Below are positions 1 to 5,173 of a stretch of DNA of 7,425 bases, in pieces. The stretch spans positions 1-7,425 of the forward strand of contig JAIFNK010000292.1 of assembly GCA_020047775.1 (NCBI GenBank), in the 5' to 3' direction. The DNA comes from Akkermansia sp. GTDB lineage: Bacteria > Verrucomicrobiota > Verrucomicrobiia > Verrucomicrobiales > Akkermansiaceae. The notes under the pieces are model-generated. The model saw only the letters and a list, made by a program, of their open reading frames with translations, was not told the DNA's origin and did no database searches. The first letter of the stretch is position 1, and the number at the start of each line of letters is the position of its first letter. The position numbers and the translations under genes were made by a program.

Positions 1-954
1 GGCGACTACTGGATCCCGCTTGCGACGACCGAGGCCGCACTCGTGGCCAGCTATCACCGCGGTTGCCGCGTTCTAACTGCTTCCGGCGGTTGCTCGGCGA
101 TGGTGCTTTATGAAAGCCTGAGCCGCGCGCCGGCATTTGTTTTTGAAACGGCGGGGGACGCCTGCCAGTTCGTCGTCTGGGCGCTTGCCCGGTTCGACGA
201 GTTCCAGAAAATCGCGGCCACCACGACATCGCACGGCAAGCTCGTCGATGTCGGCTGCACGGTGGAGGGAAACCACGTCTATCTGAATTTCGAGTTCACC
301 ACCGGCGACGCGTCCGGCCAGAACATGGTCACGCTCGCGACGCAGGCGGTGTGCGATGACATTCTCGCCTGTTCGCCCGTCCCGCCGCTGCGCTACTACG
401 TGGAGTCGAATCTATCCGGCGACAAGAAGGCAAGCGCGCGCGCCTTCACCTCCGCCCGTGGCAAGAAGGTCACCGCCGAGGTGAAGCTCTCCGTCGAATT
501 GATTTCCAAACTACTGCACACCACGCCCGAGGCGATGGTGGATTACTGGCGGATGTCGGCGATCGGCGGCGTGCTCAGCGGCACGCTTGGCATCCAAGGA
601 CATTTCGCCAACGGCCTTGCCGCGCTCTATCTGGCGACCGGCCAGGACGCGGCCTGCGTCGCGGAGTCGGCCACCGGGGTCACCCGCTTCGAGGTAACGC
701 CGGACGGCGGGCTCTACGCTTCGGTCACGTTGCCCGGCATCATGGTCGGCACCGTCGGCGGCGGGACCGGATTGCCGACACAGAAAGCCTGCCTGGAGCT
801 GATGGGGCTGGCGGGATCGGGGAATGCCCGGGCGCTGGCCGAGGTCTGTGCCGGTTTGTTGTTAGCCGGTGAGCTCTCGATCATCGCCGCGCTGAGCGCC
901 GGCCATTTCTCCCGCGCCCACCGCAAGCTGGCGCGCACCCGCAAGGCTCCATGA
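1..954 (+). CDS. Hydroxymethylglutaryl-CoA reductase, class I type, 5'-truncated by the window edge
   Basis: The enzyme reduces HMG-CoA to mevalonate with NADPH, the committed step of the mevalonate route to isoprenoids. The frame is open from base 1, so the real start lies outside; 317 residues are visible of a family length of about 420-430. Counting from base 1, the key class I landmarks are present: LATTEAALVAS with catalytic Glu11, the GDASGQNM block (Asp103, where GDAMGMNM is the commonest form), DKK at 141-143 with the catalytic Lys, GQDAA with Asp216, the nucleotide-binding GTVGGGTGL from residue 250, and the C-terminal catalytic His302 in SAGHFSRAH. There is no membrane anchor in the visible part and no eukaryotic phospho-serine motif after the His. 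Its TGA overlaps the ATG of the next gene (ATGA, 951-954), suggesting translational coupling to a prenyltransferase. The family call is firm; the substitutions suggest a divergent bacterial subgroup. Confidence 0.93.
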   Translation, partial: GDYWIPLATTEAALVASYHRGCRVLTASGGCSAMVLYESLSRAPAFVFETAGDACQFVVWALARFDEFQKIAATTTSHGKLVDVGCTVEGNHVYLNFEFTTGDASGQNMVTLATQAVCDDILACSPVPPLRYYVESNLSGDKKASARAFTSARGKKVTAEVKLSVELISKLLHTTPEAMVDYWRMSAIGGVLSGTLGIQGHFANGLAALYLATGQDAACVAESATGVTRFEVTPDGGLYASVTLPGIMVGTVGGGTGLPTQKACLELMGLAGSGNARALAEVCAGLLLAGELSIIAALSAGHFSRAHRKLARTRKAP

Positions 955-1850
955 AGCGGTGGTGGATCTATCAGAAGGAACGCTTCCCGCTGTTCGCCCA
1001 CGGTCCGCTGATCTTCGCCTTCAGCGCGTGCGCGGTTTCGTTTTCCTCGCTGCTGCGCGGTGCTCCGGTTCCGGGCTGGCAGATGATCCTGACCGCGTTC
1101 GGCGTGTGTTTGTTGATGTTCCTGCAGCTGAGGATCGCGGATGAATTCAAGGATGCCGGGGAGGACGCGCGGTGGCGGCCCTACCGTCCGGTGCCGCGGG
1201 GACTGGTGAGGTTGCGGGAGCTGCGGGTGTTGTTTGGCATCGCGGCGCTGACGCAGGTCGGGCTGGTGCTTGCGCTGGACCTCAGGCTGTTGTGGGTGCT
1301 TGCGATCGCCTGGTGTTATCTGGCGCTGATGAGCGTGGAGTTCTTCTGCCGGGACTGGTTGAAAAAACGGCCGGTCGTCTATCTGGTGACCCACATGGGC
1401 ATCATGCCGTTGGTGGATTTTTTCGGCACGGCCTGCGAATGGCTGCCGCGCGGGGTGTCGGCTCCGTCCGGGCTCGGGTGGTTTCTGGCGGCGAGTTTTT
1501 TCAACGGCATCGTCATCGAGATCGGCCGCAAGCTCCGCCAACCGGGCGACGAGGAGGATGGTGTGGAAACCTACAGCCGGCTGTGGGGCAAGTCCGGTGG
1601 CGCGGCGGTGTGGATCGGCGCGCTGGTGGCGACGCTGGTCTGTGCGGCCATGGCTGCCGCAAGGATCGATTTCATGGTTCCGGTGCTGGTGGCTCTCATG
1701 CTGGTGCTGCTGTTGGCTCTATCAATAATTCCCGCCTATCTGCGGGGATCGCTTGCCGGGAAAAATATCGAAATGATCTCCGCGGTGTGGACGCTCACGC
1801 TCTATCTGATGCTCGGGCTGGTGCCGCTGCTCGCGCATTGGCCCGGCTAG
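951..1850 (+). CDS. UbiA-superfamily membrane prenyltransferase
   Basis: This is an integral-membrane protein of 299 residues with about eight hydrophobic segments, the usual size and topology of UbiA intramembrane prenyltransferases, which move a polyprenyl chain from its diphosphate to an acceptor. The first Asp-rich motif is visible as DEFKDAGED (Asp64, Asp68, Asp72) followed by RPYRPVPRGLV, the Mg-diphosphate binding loop. A second acidic loop, RQPGDEEDGVETYSRLWG (196-213), sits where the second Asp motif of the family lies. The start ATG is nested in the stop of the HMG-CoA reductase gene, with a weak AAGG 5' of it inside that gene. The acceptor (quinone ring, lipid, sugar or other) cannot be told from sequence; I do not recognise the close homology needed to name ubiA, menA or another member. 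Its neighbour supports an isoprenoid donor. Confidence 0.85.
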   Translation: MKRWWIYQKERFPLFAHGPLIFAFSACAVSFSSLLRGAPVPGWQMILTAFGVCLLMFLQLRIADEFKDAGEDARWRPYRPVPRGLVRLRELRVLFGIAALTQVGLVLALDLRLLWVLAIAWCYLALMSVEFFCRDWLKKRPVVYLVTHMGIMPLVDFFGTACEWLPRGVSAPSGLGWFLAASFFNGIVIEIGRKLRQPGDEEDGVETYSRLWGKSGGAAVWIGALVATLVCAAMAAARIDFMVPVLVALMLVLLLALSIIPAYLRGSLAGKNIEMISAVWTLTLYLMLGLVPLLAHWPG

Positions 1851-1857
1851 TCAGGAA

Positions 1858-1877
1858 GACAGCCTGAAGAGGCTGTC
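1858..1877 (+). terminator. Hairpin just after the prenyltransferase stop, possible terminator
   Basis: A perfect 7-bp stem GACAGCC / GGCTGTC closes a 6-base loop, starting 8 bases after the stop codon at 1848-1850. On the plus strand it is followed by GCAAAAA rather than a T-run, so it is a poor intrinsic terminator for the prenyltransferase. It is also the outer part of the left end of the repeat island, which may be its main identity. Confidence 0.3.
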
Positions 1878-1891
1878 GCAAAAATGGCAGG

Positions 1892-1911
1892 GACCGGTCT
1901 CCGTACCGGTC
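1892..1911. repeat. Short perfect hairpin GACCGGT-n6-ACCGGTC
   Basis: Seven-base arms with a 6-base loop (CTCCGT). It overlaps the GGCAGGGACCG word that recurs, inverted, three times in the tandem repeat on the other side of the island. Confidence 0.75.
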
Positions 1912-1913
1912 AT

Positions 1914-1990
1914 GCGAATGGGTGGCGAATGAATCCGGCCGTGGAGGTCTCGGTAATCTGACCATGGACGGTCATTCGCTAGCCATTCGC
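1914..1990. repeat. Cruciform-like palindrome with CATTCGC words
   Basis: The arms 1914-1932 and 1972-1990 are 19 bases each and match at 17 positions as inverted repeats; one of the two differences is a G-T wobble. Each arm holds two copies of GCGAATG (left) or CATTCGC (right). The 39-base centre holds a further imperfect inverted pairing between CCGTGG and CCATGGACGG, so most of the 77 bases could fold back. Confidence 0.75.
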
Positions 1991-2026
1991 CCGGACCCGC
2001 CCAACACAGAGAGTTTAAGAATTTTA

Positions 2027-2099
2027 AACCGCAGATCAACACAGATGAACGCAGATAAAGAGGGATCTTCATCAATTTCGTCTGCGTTTATCTGCGGTT
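2027..2099. repeat. Long-armed hairpin of the AACCGCAGAT type
   Basis: Arms 2027-2049 and 2077-2099 are 23 bases each with 20 identities as inverted repeats, plus one G-T pair, around a 27-base centre. The left arm begins AACCGCAGAT and the right arm ends ATCTGCGGTT. The sequence also contains internal repeats of CAGAT and GCAGATAAA. It is markedly AT-richer than the surrounding DNA, which suggests a separate origin from the GC-rich palindromes around it. Confidence 0.75.
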
Positions 2100-2159
2100 C
2101 ATTTTCCTCTTCATTTGTCTAAACCGTCAGTGTTGCGCAAGACCGCCCGGAATGCAGGG

Positions 2160-2174
2160 GCCGCTTGTAGCGGC
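2160..2174. repeat. Small perfect hairpin GCCGCT-TGT-AGCGGC
   Basis: A 6-bp stem with a 3-base loop. It follows a partial copy of the ACCGCCCGGA word (2142-2151) that also ends each unit of the tandem repeat downstream, so it appears to be part of the same repeat system. Confidence 0.6.
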
Positions 2175-2216
2175 GTAAATCATCCGCGAAGCGCAAGCAG
2201 CATGGCAGCAGGCAAC

Positions 2217-2334
2217 TCGGTCCCTGCCGGGCTTCGCTTTTGCTTTTCATTCGCTGGACCGCCCGGAGGTCGGTCCCTGCCGGGCTTCGCTTTCGCTTTT
2301 CATTCGCAAGACTGCCCGGAGGTCGGTCCCTGCC
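2217..2334. repeat. 53-bp tandem direct repeat, about 2.2 copies
   Basis: Units start at 2217, 2270 and 2323, each opening with TCGGTCCCTGCC; the exact period is 53 bases. The first two units are nearly identical, differing at one base in the CTTTTGC/CTTTCGC stretch and at a few bases after CATTCGC (CTGGACC versus CAAGACT). The third unit stops after 12 bases and runs into TTCGGG. Within a unit, CCGGGC and GCCCGG can pair across a 28-base loop. There are no unique spacers, so it is not a CRISPR array. Confidence 0.85.
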
Positions 2335-2379
2335 TTCGGGGGCTTTTCCGACAGCCTCTGAAGGTTGGACTCCGGGCGG

Positions 2380-3177
2380 TTAACGAGCCGGTTGAATACC
2401 GAAACAGCGTTGGGTGTTTTCGCGGGTTAGATCTGCGAGAGCTTCGGGTGATATTCCGAGCGCGGCGGAAAGGGCTTGTCCGATGGCGGGGAGATTGGCC
2501 GGATGGTTGTGGTTTTCCGGCAACGGATGGGTGATGGCTTTTCCGGGCGGCAGCATGTCCGGGGCGTCGGTCTCCAACAGGATCCGGTCGTGGGGGAGCT
2601 GTCGGAAGACGTCGAGCACTGCGGATTTCCGAGCATGCAGGAAGTGACCGGAGAAGGAAAAACAGGCGCCGGGAGGAATCAGTCTGCGGGCGGTCTCGAT
2701 GGATCCGCCGAACGAATGCATGAGAAACCGCGAGGGTGGGGGAGCTTCCGTGAAAGCATCGAACAAGGCTCCCCAGGCCTTGAGGCAGTGGATGGTGAGC
2801 GGTCGGTCCATCTCGCGGGCGAGGCGGAGTTGGCCGATGAAAACCGGACGCTGGATCTCCATCGGCGGATCGGAAGTCCATTGGTCGAGCCCGCACTCGC
2901 CGATGGAGGCATGCGGGTGTTTTTCCAGCAACGACTTGAGCCGATCCTGCCATCCGCTTGTCGCGGTGTGCGCCTGCCAGGGATGGATGCCGAACGCGGG
3001 TGAAATGAAATCCTCATCGCGGGCCGCTAGATTTTCCACCGCAGGCCAGTCGGCTTCGCGGGTGGCATTGACGACGCAACGGGTGACACCGGCGGATTTC
3101 ATCGCGGAGATGATAGGGCCGGGATCTCCAAGGCGCGGATCCTGGAGATGGTTGTGGGCGTCGGTCCAGCGGAGCAT
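2380..3177 (-). CDS. TatD-family metal-dependent hydrolase (putative deoxyribonuclease)
   Basis: A cytoplasmic TIM-barrel hydrolase of 265 residues, the family norm. TatD-family enzymes are metal-dependent nucleases acting on DNA ends or damaged DNA; related members have other hydrolase roles. The metal ligands are visible: the DAHNH motif (His8, His10), GECGLD with Glu94, His130 in TIHCLK, His154 in MHSFGGS and Asp204 in LLETDAPDM. HNHPANLP near residue 222-230 is the position of the common EPANLP motif, with His in place of Glu. The ATG at 3177 is chosen because an in-frame stop lies a short way upstream and no other ATG intervenes; no Shine-Dalgarno sequence is seen. The gene runs towards the prenyltransferase gene and ends at the edge of the repeat island. 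The exact substrate is not inferable, so I leave the symbol empty. Confidence 0.9.
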   Translation of the reverse strand: MLRWTDAHNHLQDPRLGDPGPIISAMKSAGVTRCVVNATREADWPAVENLAARDEDFISPAFGIHPWQAHTATSGWQDRLKSLLEKHPHASIGECGLDQWTSDPPMEIQRPVFIGQLRLAREMDRPLTIHCLKAWGALFDAFTEAPPPSRFLMHSFGGSIETARRLIPPGACFSFSGHFLHARKSAVLDVFRQLPHDRILLETDAPDMLPPGKAITHPLPENHNHPANLPAIGQALSAALGISPEALADLTRENTQRCFGIQPAR

Positions 3178-3244
3178 GGTTTCGGTGAGGAACGCGGGGC
3201 CGGGGGGGCGACGATGGATTTAGAACGGGTGATCGCGACTGTTC

Positions 3245-3264
3245 GCGCGGAATAAATTCCGCGC
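3245..3264. terminator. 20-base perfect palindrome, possible terminator of the LolA-like gene
   Basis: GCGCGGAA and TTCCGCGC pair perfectly around the loop TAAA. It lies 11 bases beyond the stop codon of the LolA-like gene on the minus strand and about 70 bases upstream of tatD. No T-run follows in either direction, so termination activity is only an inference; it could equally be a repeat unit. Confidence 0.4.
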
Positions 3265-3275
3265 TCCAGTTAGGT

Positions 3276-4001
3276 TTACCGCACGCCGCGGGGGGCGACT
3301 TTTTTCGGTGAGTCGAAGGCGACGTCGGTGATGGAGACGCGGCGGCCGCCGTTGTTGGGATCGCAGGTGGCGACCTGCATTTTGCGCAGCGTCCAGACGT
3401 TGTTAGCGACGTTCATGATGTCCTCGACCTCGAATTCCTTCACCAGCCCGCCGCTCTTGTCGTGGCCGCGGATGCGCATGAAGGCACCGAATTTCTTGTG
3501 GACCCAGACGTAAACAACCTCGTAGCGCCCGGACGAGCCTTTGGGTTTGTCCACCCGGATTTTATAACAGGGTTCTCCGCGGACTTCCTCCCCGGCTTCC
3601 AGTTTGGGATTCGGCCAGTAGAAGAAGCGCAGGGCGAGATCCTCGTAGGTCAGGTCGGTGCCGGCGATAGGCTCGACGATTTTGGCGGCGGGGAACTCGG
3701 TCATCTTGCCATTGATGTTTTCAAAAAGATTGAAGTTCTCGTCGCCGATCCGCATGTGGAACATCCGCAGCGGCTGGCCTTTTTCGGTGAAGTGGAACTG
3801 GATGTCCTTGCCCATGAGGAAGAGGGTGATGGGCGTGTTGGAGCCGCTTTTGCGGAGGCTGCCGCGGAGGCCGTCCTCGAGCTTGGTGAGGGTGGCGGAC
3901 ATGCGGGCACCTTCGAGGATTTGCCTGGCATCGGGCGCCAGGTCCTGGGCGTGGGTGCTGGAAACGAGGACGGCGGCCAGGGCGATCAATTTGAAATTCA
4001 T
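3276..4001 (-). CDS. Secreted LolA-like protein (outer membrane lipoprotein-sorting family)
   Basis: A predicted periplasmic protein of 241 residues. It begins MNFKLIALAAVLVSSTHA, a short Sec signal peptide with a likely signal peptidase I cut after THA (residue 18); there is no lipobox cysteine. The mature part is rich in beta-strand patterns and holds the segment IAGTDLTYEDLALRFFYWP, typical of the outer membrane lipoprotein-sorting (LolA/LolB-like) fold family, which binds lipid or lipoprotein acyl chains in a half-barrel. The cargo is unknown. The frame stays open upstream to 4148, but the 49 extra residues are basic, low-complexity and would bury the signal peptide, so I choose the ATG at 4001. 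No Shine-Dalgarno sequence is apparent. It is divergent from the winged-helix gene and precedes tatD on the same strand, with about 100 bases and a palindrome between. Confidence 0.8.
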   Translation of the reverse strand: MNFKLIALAAVLVSSTHAQDLAPDARQILEGARMSATLTKLEDGLRGSLRKSGSNTPITLFLMGKDIQFHFTEKGQPLRMFHMRIGDENFNLFENINGKMTEFPAAKIVEPIAGTDLTYEDLALRFFYWPNPKLEAGEEVRGEPCYKIRVDKPKGSSGRYEVVYVWVHKKFGAFMRIRGHDKSGGLVKEFEVEDIMNVANNVWTLRKMQVATCDPNNGGRRVSITDVAFDSPKKVAPRGVR

Positions 4002-4169
4002 GGGAGTAAGATGGTGCAATTGGCCGCTTCGACAAGTCTTGTGGCGGATTCCTTCAAAAAAGCGTCGGCGTGGCGGGTTAATTTTTAAAATCCGGTTTTT
4101 TGGGGTTGATGATCCGAGACGGGGGGAATTGGATGGGGAGCAACGCAAGAGTCGTTGCCCACTCCTTTT
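4002..4169. promoter_or_regulatory. Divergent intergenic region between the LolA-like and winged-helix genes
   Basis: Both flanking genes must be transcribed from this 168-base stretch. The AT-rich patch 4079-4101 is the only lower-melting part and contains TAAAAT at 4086-4091, a possible -10-like element, but no good -35 partner is seen at the right distance on either strand. The promoter assignment is therefore weak. Confidence 0.25.
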
Positions 4170-5162
4170 ATGAGTCTTCGCAAGCAGCTAACCGAGATCC
4201 TTCCAACCCTTCTTCCGGGAAATCCCGCCGATTCGATCAAAGGGACCGAGCTGATCCGCCTGACCCGCCTGCAACTGGTTGGCAATTACTCGGATGCGTC
4301 GCTGCGATACCACTTCTCCATCATGTCCTGCGATCCGGCCTCGCCCATTGCGAAGGTGGAAAAAGGCCAGGGTTATTATCGCCGGAGTGCCCCGCTGCCG
4401 GCGCTTTCCGGTGCCCAGGAACTGCTGGCGCTCACCCAGGGACGGCTCGACGATCTAACCATGGCTGACCAGGAAATGGTCGATGGAGCGATGCTGCGGA
4501 TCCGCAAGTTCCGGGCGGTGGTTACGCGTTATTTTGAAATCAACGGCCGTTTTCCATTCGCGTTCCGGCAGGCGTTCGGCAAGGACTCGCCGATCAGCAA
4601 TCTTTGGAAATATCCTGAACTCGTGCTCGTCGATTGGGAGACCGGAGGCACGGCGGATGAGGAGATGACACTCGACGAGACGATGCTTTCCTTCAAGCAA
4701 CGGCTCGGCATCGCGCCTTTCCGGCTGCACGCCGCGCGCCTGCGGATCCAGCCGTCGCTGCAAACCTATCGTGAGGATTTTTTCCAGACGCTGGCCGTCT
4801 CGATGTGGGCGCAGGGCGGTGAACTGATCTATGCGGCCCCGATCGAGGACGAGGCGCTGGCTGATAGGCTGCGCCGTCTGAGCGCGCTCTTCGGAGTGGG
4901 CGTGACGTCGTTCGGGCTGACTCCGGAGGCGCTCGAAGACCTGCCGCGGCCGGCGAACATCCTGAACGCCCATCCGCGTGAGACCGAGGCGATCATGGCC
5001 AAGCTCGAGATCAACCGGATCGCCGCGCCGAGATCCCGCCCGCATCTCGACTGGGCGGCGCTCAGCTCGATGCGCAACGAATCCGAGGAGGCCGAAAAAC
5101 TCGTGCTGTGGCTGACCCGCTGCATCGACCAGCGTCGGGCCGAGGGCTTTAAGGACGACTGA
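4170..5162 (+). CDS. Winged-helix protein with a degenerate PD-(D/E)XK-like domain (COG2958-like)
   Basis: A soluble protein of 330 residues with no signal peptide or membrane segment. Residues 1-72 look like a winged helix: helices up to LRYHFSIM and a wing SPIAKVEKGQGYYRR. A helical linker (about 80-125) leads to a second half resembling the C-terminal part of COG2958-type proteins: KYPELVLV (147-154), the strand ARLRI (189-193), YREDFFQTLAVSMWAQGGEL (200-219), LSALFGVGV (237-245), then PANIL, and a terminal DWAALSSMRNES helix. In PD-(D/E)XK nucleases these positions would carry the metal-binding D and ExK; here they read E, and R-L-R, so catalysis seems lost. A DNA-binding or regulatory role is an inference. 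I take ATG 4170; a TTG at 4155 is possible. It ends 11 bases before the panE-like gene, suggesting an operon. Confidence 0.6.
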   Translation: MSLRKQLTEILPTLLPGNPADSIKGTELIRLTRLQLVGNYSDASLRYHFSIMSCDPASPIAKVEKGQGYYRRSAPLPALSGAQELLALTQGRLDDLTMADQEMVDGAMLRIRKFRAVVTRYFEINGRFPFAFRQAFGKDSPISNLWKYPELVLVDWETGGTADEEMTLDETMLSFKQRLGIAPFRLHAARLRIQPSLQTYREDFFQTLAVSMWAQGGELIYAAPIEDEALADRLRRLSALFGVGVTSFGLTPEALEDLPRPANILNAHPRETEAIMAKLEINRIAAPRSRPHLDWAALSSMRNESEEAEKLVLWLTRCIDQRRAEGFKDD

Positions 5163-5173
5163 TCTCTGCGGCC

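Larger units (their letters stand above)
1868..2359. repeat. Inverted end-repeat pair bounding a 492-bp element
   Basis: The left end (1868-1920) and the reverse complement of the right end (2301-2359) share, in the same order, AGAGGCTGTCG (1868-1878 / 2349-2359), a short A-run, GGCAGGGACCG (1886-1896 / 2324-2334), CTCCG, and TGCGAATG (1913-1920 / 2301-2308). The right arm carries about six extra bases after the A-run. This architecture resembles the ends of a non-autonomous element or of a paired REP unit. There is no internal transposase and I cannot see a clear target-site duplication next to the ends. Confidence 0.65.
1851..2379. repeat. Gene-free palindrome and repeat island between convergent genes
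   Basis: No credible gene lies here; short open frames cross the repeats and have no recognisable protein character. The island holds, in order: a hairpin right after the prenyltransferase stop (1858-1877), a second hairpin (1892-1911), a cruciform-like palindrome (1914-1990), a long-armed hairpin (2027-2099), a small hairpin (2160-2174) and a 53-bp tandem repeat (2217-2334). The outermost blocks are inverted copies of one another. Short words recur in both orientations: CATTCGC or its complement six times, and CGGTCCCTGCC or its complement four times. It separates two genes that transcribe towards each other, the usual place for REP-like or MITE-like elements in bacteria. Confidence 0.8.

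Noticed and set aside
714..1541. A 275-residue minus-strand open frame over the HMG-CoA reductase and prenyltransferase genes
   Set aside because: It is Gln-, His- and Arg-rich and antisense to conserved motifs; a shadow frame.
1851..2075. A 74-residue minus-strand frame in the repeat island
   Set aside because: It is made of the palindromic repeats and has no start signal or domain pattern.
2217..2334. Possible CRISPR array
   Set aside because: Units are directly adjacent with no unique spacers, about 2.2 copies only, and no cas genes nearby.
2115..2534. A 139-residue plus-strand open frame over the tandem repeat
   Set aside because: It translates the 53-bp repeat and runs into the antisense of tatD; no protein features.
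3462..4088. A 208-residue plus-strand open frame antisense to the LolA-like gene
   Set aside because: The opposite strand carries a signal peptide and a recognisable domain; this frame is the shadow.
4002..4148. N-terminal extension of the LolA-like protein up to 4148
   Set aside because: The added 49 residues are basic and would place the signal peptide internally; the ATG at 4001 gives a proper Sec leader.
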